27,201 nt of DNA from contig MCFH01000141.1 of the NCBI GenBank assembly GCA_002104945.1, positions 1 to 27,201 on the forward strand, in the 5' to 3' direction. The stretch comes from Piromyces finnis. Taxonomy: Eukaryota > Neocallimastigomycota > Neocallimastigomycetes > Neocallimastigales > Neocallimastigaceae. The position numbers and the translations under genes are program-made. Below the pieces are notes generated by a model. The model saw only the letters and a program-made list of their open reading frames with translations. It ran no database searches and was not told the origin of the DNA. Of the stretch, positions 24,082 to 27,201 are shown piece by piece; position 1 is the first letter of the stretch, and the number at the start of each line of letters is the position of its first letter.

Positions 24082-24823
24082 AAATTTAATAAATGAATCT
24101 ATAATAAAATTTGGAATATACAATTTTAATAGGTTCATATTGTAAATATAATAAGGATAGTAAACTATATTAATAAAAGCGTAAAAAGGTATACTATAAA
24201 TATATATAGTAAATATATATAATAAATATATATAATAAAAATAATAAAATAAAAAAAGAGAAAATCTATTGATTACAATAATATAAAAAAAATAAATGAT
24301 AAATTATAAATATTAAATAATAATCCTATATTGAAAATAATCATTTGGTATATTACATATTATCATATTTAATTGTTAAAGTGCAAAAATTTTATTTTAA
24401 AAAATAGTTATTATTTCTTGATTAATGATTAATAACATTTTATTTAACCGTATAAATATATAAATATTCAAGTTAATACGATCTAATAATGATAGATATA
24501 ATAATAATAATAATAATCAGGCATTAAATATTTATTAAAATGAATTGAAATTATAAGAGTTTTATTAAACCAAAAAACTACTACAATATAATTTTTAATA
24601 TTTTTTTTAATGCATCATTGTATTATTTTAATTTTTGAAGTTTGTACTGAAATATGTTTTGGATTTAGCAAATAGAGAAAAAGTATAACTTTTAAATATA
24701 ACTAAATTTTATATCGATTATTCATTATTCTATTTGAAATAAAACTATACAATAATATAACATATAACAATATGAATAATAATATAAATAAAATTTGAAA
24801 GAAAAATAATAATTCATTTATAT
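24082..24823 (-). repeat. Inner segment of second inverted repeat, compact copy
   Basis: This is the inverted copy of 20162-20890, with scattered substitutions and small indels. Only about 90 bp separate it from the outer segment of the same copy, against 5.8 kb in the other copy. Confidence 0.9.
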
Positions 24824-24914
24824 TAAATAATATATATACTATTTAATTTGAATGGTAAAACTTAGTAATATGAAATTTAAAAAATAGTTAACTATATAAT
24901 TATGCTAACATTTC

Positions 24915-26022
24915 ATTTAACATTAATATAATTTATATTTTTATAATTATTATTATCTTTTTATTTTAGTTTATTTTTTCTATTCTACTGATATTTCTAT
25001 AATATTTTTAAACTAAATTCTTTTTTATTTACTTTATTACTAATATTTTTTTTTATATTCACTCTTTTTTTAATATGTAATAAAATAACTTTTACTTTGT
25101 TGATTTTTATATCATTCATATTATCACTGACTTTATTATCTTTTACTTAAATATAGTAAAATAAAAGTTTCATATTCCACTATTTATTTAATTCCTTTTA
25201 ATTATTATCATATAGATATCAATTTTTATAAAAATAAAAAAAAAAAAAAACTATTATTAGAAACTTAATTGAACCATCTTTGTGGTTGGTTCTTTTAATT
25301 TCACAATTGGTTATAAATCTTTCTTTTCAAAGTATAAATGCAACATCTTTTTAAAATTATATAATAATAGGTTTTTTTTATTTCAATTAAGCAATAATTA
25401 TTTAAATATTCCTAGCAAGGTTTATGATAAACCCTCATTTCCCTCTATGTTTATAATAAATAATAAAAAGCAGTAACAAAGATTATAATCCATTTCATAT
25501 TAAATAGGTTTTATACTCTGAAACTTTCTTTTTTATCATCTTTTTTTTTATTCTTCCTCTTTTTTTAAAAATTAAATAATAATAGAATACTTACCTTTAT
25601 GACTATCAAGCTGACAACTAGCCTTTTCTTTTAATATTTAAAAAAATTAAAAAAAAAAAAATAAAAAAAAGAGAAATTCTTTTTTATTTATTTATTTTTA
25701 ATTTTAATTTAAAATAATCAATGGCGTATATATAATAAGTTTATTATAATATATGTAATTCATTTATAATATATGTCATAACATAATAAATATTGGAAAT
25801 TAAATTGAAGAATTTAAGATCAATTTTAATTAAAAAATGGAATAAATTTTTAAAAAAATTTCTAATTTTTAAAAATAATTTAAAATGAATGAATATTATG
25901 GTCAATAGTTTAATGAACCACATTAAAAATATTTTAATATAAAAGAAAGAAAAATTTCAAAAAAATTTTAAAAAACTTTTCTTCTTTTTTTTATAAAAAT
26001 TTTAAAATGAAACGGGTTAAAG
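24915..26022 (-). repeat. Outer segment of second inverted repeat, compact copy
   Basis: This is the inverted copy of 13158-14340, with a single copy of the 55-bp unit. The match ends at GGGTTAAAG (26014-26022), beyond which the two loci differ. A plus-strand frame at 25282-25476 begins with GTG, not ATG, and its mirror has a one-base length change, so I do not call it a gene. Confidence 0.88.
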
Positions 26023-27201
26023 TAATTATTACCTTTAAAATTAGAATTATTAATGTTTTCATTCAACTAATTCCAATTTTATATTTAATATTTTTTTTAG
26101 GATATCTTTTTTTCTATATCAATTTTAAATAAATGTGAATCAAAATATATCAATTTGTATTAATTTTTGATAATTCTGAATGAAAAAAATATTCCTTTAA
26201 GTTTAAGCATTTCTATTAAATAGATACATTTTAATATTTTATATATATGTTATATTAATGCATAAAATCATTAGTAAACTTTTTAAATATTTCATCAACC
26301 TAAAAAAAATTAATAAAATATATAATATATAAAATGCTTTATTTTTACTTTTTTTAATAATTATAATAAAATAAAAATAATATTTTGTTATAATAATATA
26401 TTTTTTAACAAAAATATTAAATAAATTTTTTAGATATTCCACGATTTAAAATATAAAAATAATTTAGGTAATAAATTAAATAAAAACAAGAAAAGAAATA
26501 ATAATCAAACAAAAATTTTATCAATATATTTTTTCTAACCAAATACAATAATACATTTTTACACAATAAATGAAATTAATTTAATATAAAAAATAACTTC
26601 AAATTAATAAATAATACTTTCATTAATTAAACCATATCACAATATTCATAATATTACAACAAATTAATGAGTAAAAAAAATATTTTATAATATTAAGAAA
26701 ATTTTAAAAAAAATTCCTGTTCTATTAATTTCTTTTAAAATAATAAAAAAATTTAGATTAAAATAATAATAATGATTTAGAACTTTGCTTATAATTTATA
26801 GAAGCACAAAAAGTTTAAAAAAAAAAAAATTTTAAATTGATTTATGAAATGTAATTTAAAAATAAAAATTTTAATCAAATTTAAATCATAAAATTATAAT
26901 ATATTGAAATATTTTGAAAAATATATATAAAGCATATTATAGTACGTTTTTCAAAAATATGCTAACATATTATAAATAATAATATTCATAAAATATAATT
27001 AAATAATAATTAAGATAATAATAGTATTTTATTTTATAAAAAAAAGTGGAATTCTTTTAATTTAATTATTAAAAAAATTTTTTTCTCATCTTACTGTAAT
27101 AAATATTTAGATTGTTATTATAAAGTGTTAAAAAATTCAAATGTATTATTCAGTTTTTTGACAATAAGTAAATATCAAAATTGATTTATTGTTTAAGATA
27201 A
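26023..27201. other. A+T-rich region at window end
   Basis: I see no gene, RNA or clear repeat here. The minus-strand frame at 26239-26442 is a Tyr/Ile/Lys low-complexity string expected from A+T-rich DNA. Confidence 0.5.

Noticed and set aside
25282-25476. 64-codon frame beginning VGSFNFTIGYK
   Set aside because: It starts with GTG. The mirror copy near 13740-13930 differs by one base in a T run, which breaks the frame, and there is no family resemblance.

Overview
The window is extremely A+T-rich (I estimate roughly 15% G+C by eye). It has long homopolymer tracts, microsatellites and very few genes. The only proteins I can recognise are leucine-rich repeat (LRR) proteins built from 23-residue units of the type [19 protein letters not shown]. 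This combination (nearly pure A/T intergenic DNA, poly-A/T runs, sparse genes, expanded LRR families) fits a eukaryote with an A+T-extreme genome. An anaerobic gut fungus (Neocallimastigomycota) is my best guess. Other A+T-rich protists or early-diverging fungi are not excluded. There is no sign of bacterial operons, CRISPR arrays, rRNA or tRNA genes.

Layout. (1) Bases 1-10326 form one huge, nearly perfect palindrome: arms 1-5155 and 5165-10326 with a spacer of only 9 bp at 5156-5164. Each arm carries the same LRR gene at its outer end (gene A, 1-1980, plus strand, cut by the window edge; gene B, 8346-10878, minus strand, which runs on past the palindrome to its 5' end). About 3.1 kb of A+T-rich DNA lies between each gene and the centre. 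(2) Bases 10879-13157 are A+T-rich spacer. The first few hundred bases are shared with the upstream region of the third LRR gene. (3) Bases 13158-26022 hold a second, interrupted inverted repeat. The compact copy (24082-26022) matches two segments of the other copy (13158-14340 and 20162-20890) in inverted order. In that second copy the segments are 5.8 kb apart, and the intervening block contains the third LRR gene (gene C, 16912-19076, minus strand). (4) Bases 26023-27201 are A+T-rich with nothing recognised.

The three LRR genes are one paralogous family with the same architecture: a conserved N-terminal region of about 80 residues, about 20-25 LRRs, and a conserved C-terminal cap ending in a FDxSHVYLSxK motif. 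None is an uninterrupted reading frame as read. Genes A and B share two in-frame stops and one frameshift. Each also has private one-base indels that are repaired in the other copy. Gene C has about four frameshifts and an internal 480-bp duplication of seven LRRs. No partner enzymes are seen, so the biological role of the LRR proteins is not shown; they may be binding proteins.

The main question is whether the first palindrome is a real genomic inverted duplication or a long-read fold-back or assembly artefact. The tiny spacer, the mostly homopolymer-indel differences and the truncation at the window edge make an artefact a serious possibility. The second inverted repeat looks more like a genuine genomic structure, because its arms differ by a large insertion/deletion, a tandem duplication and scattered substitutions.
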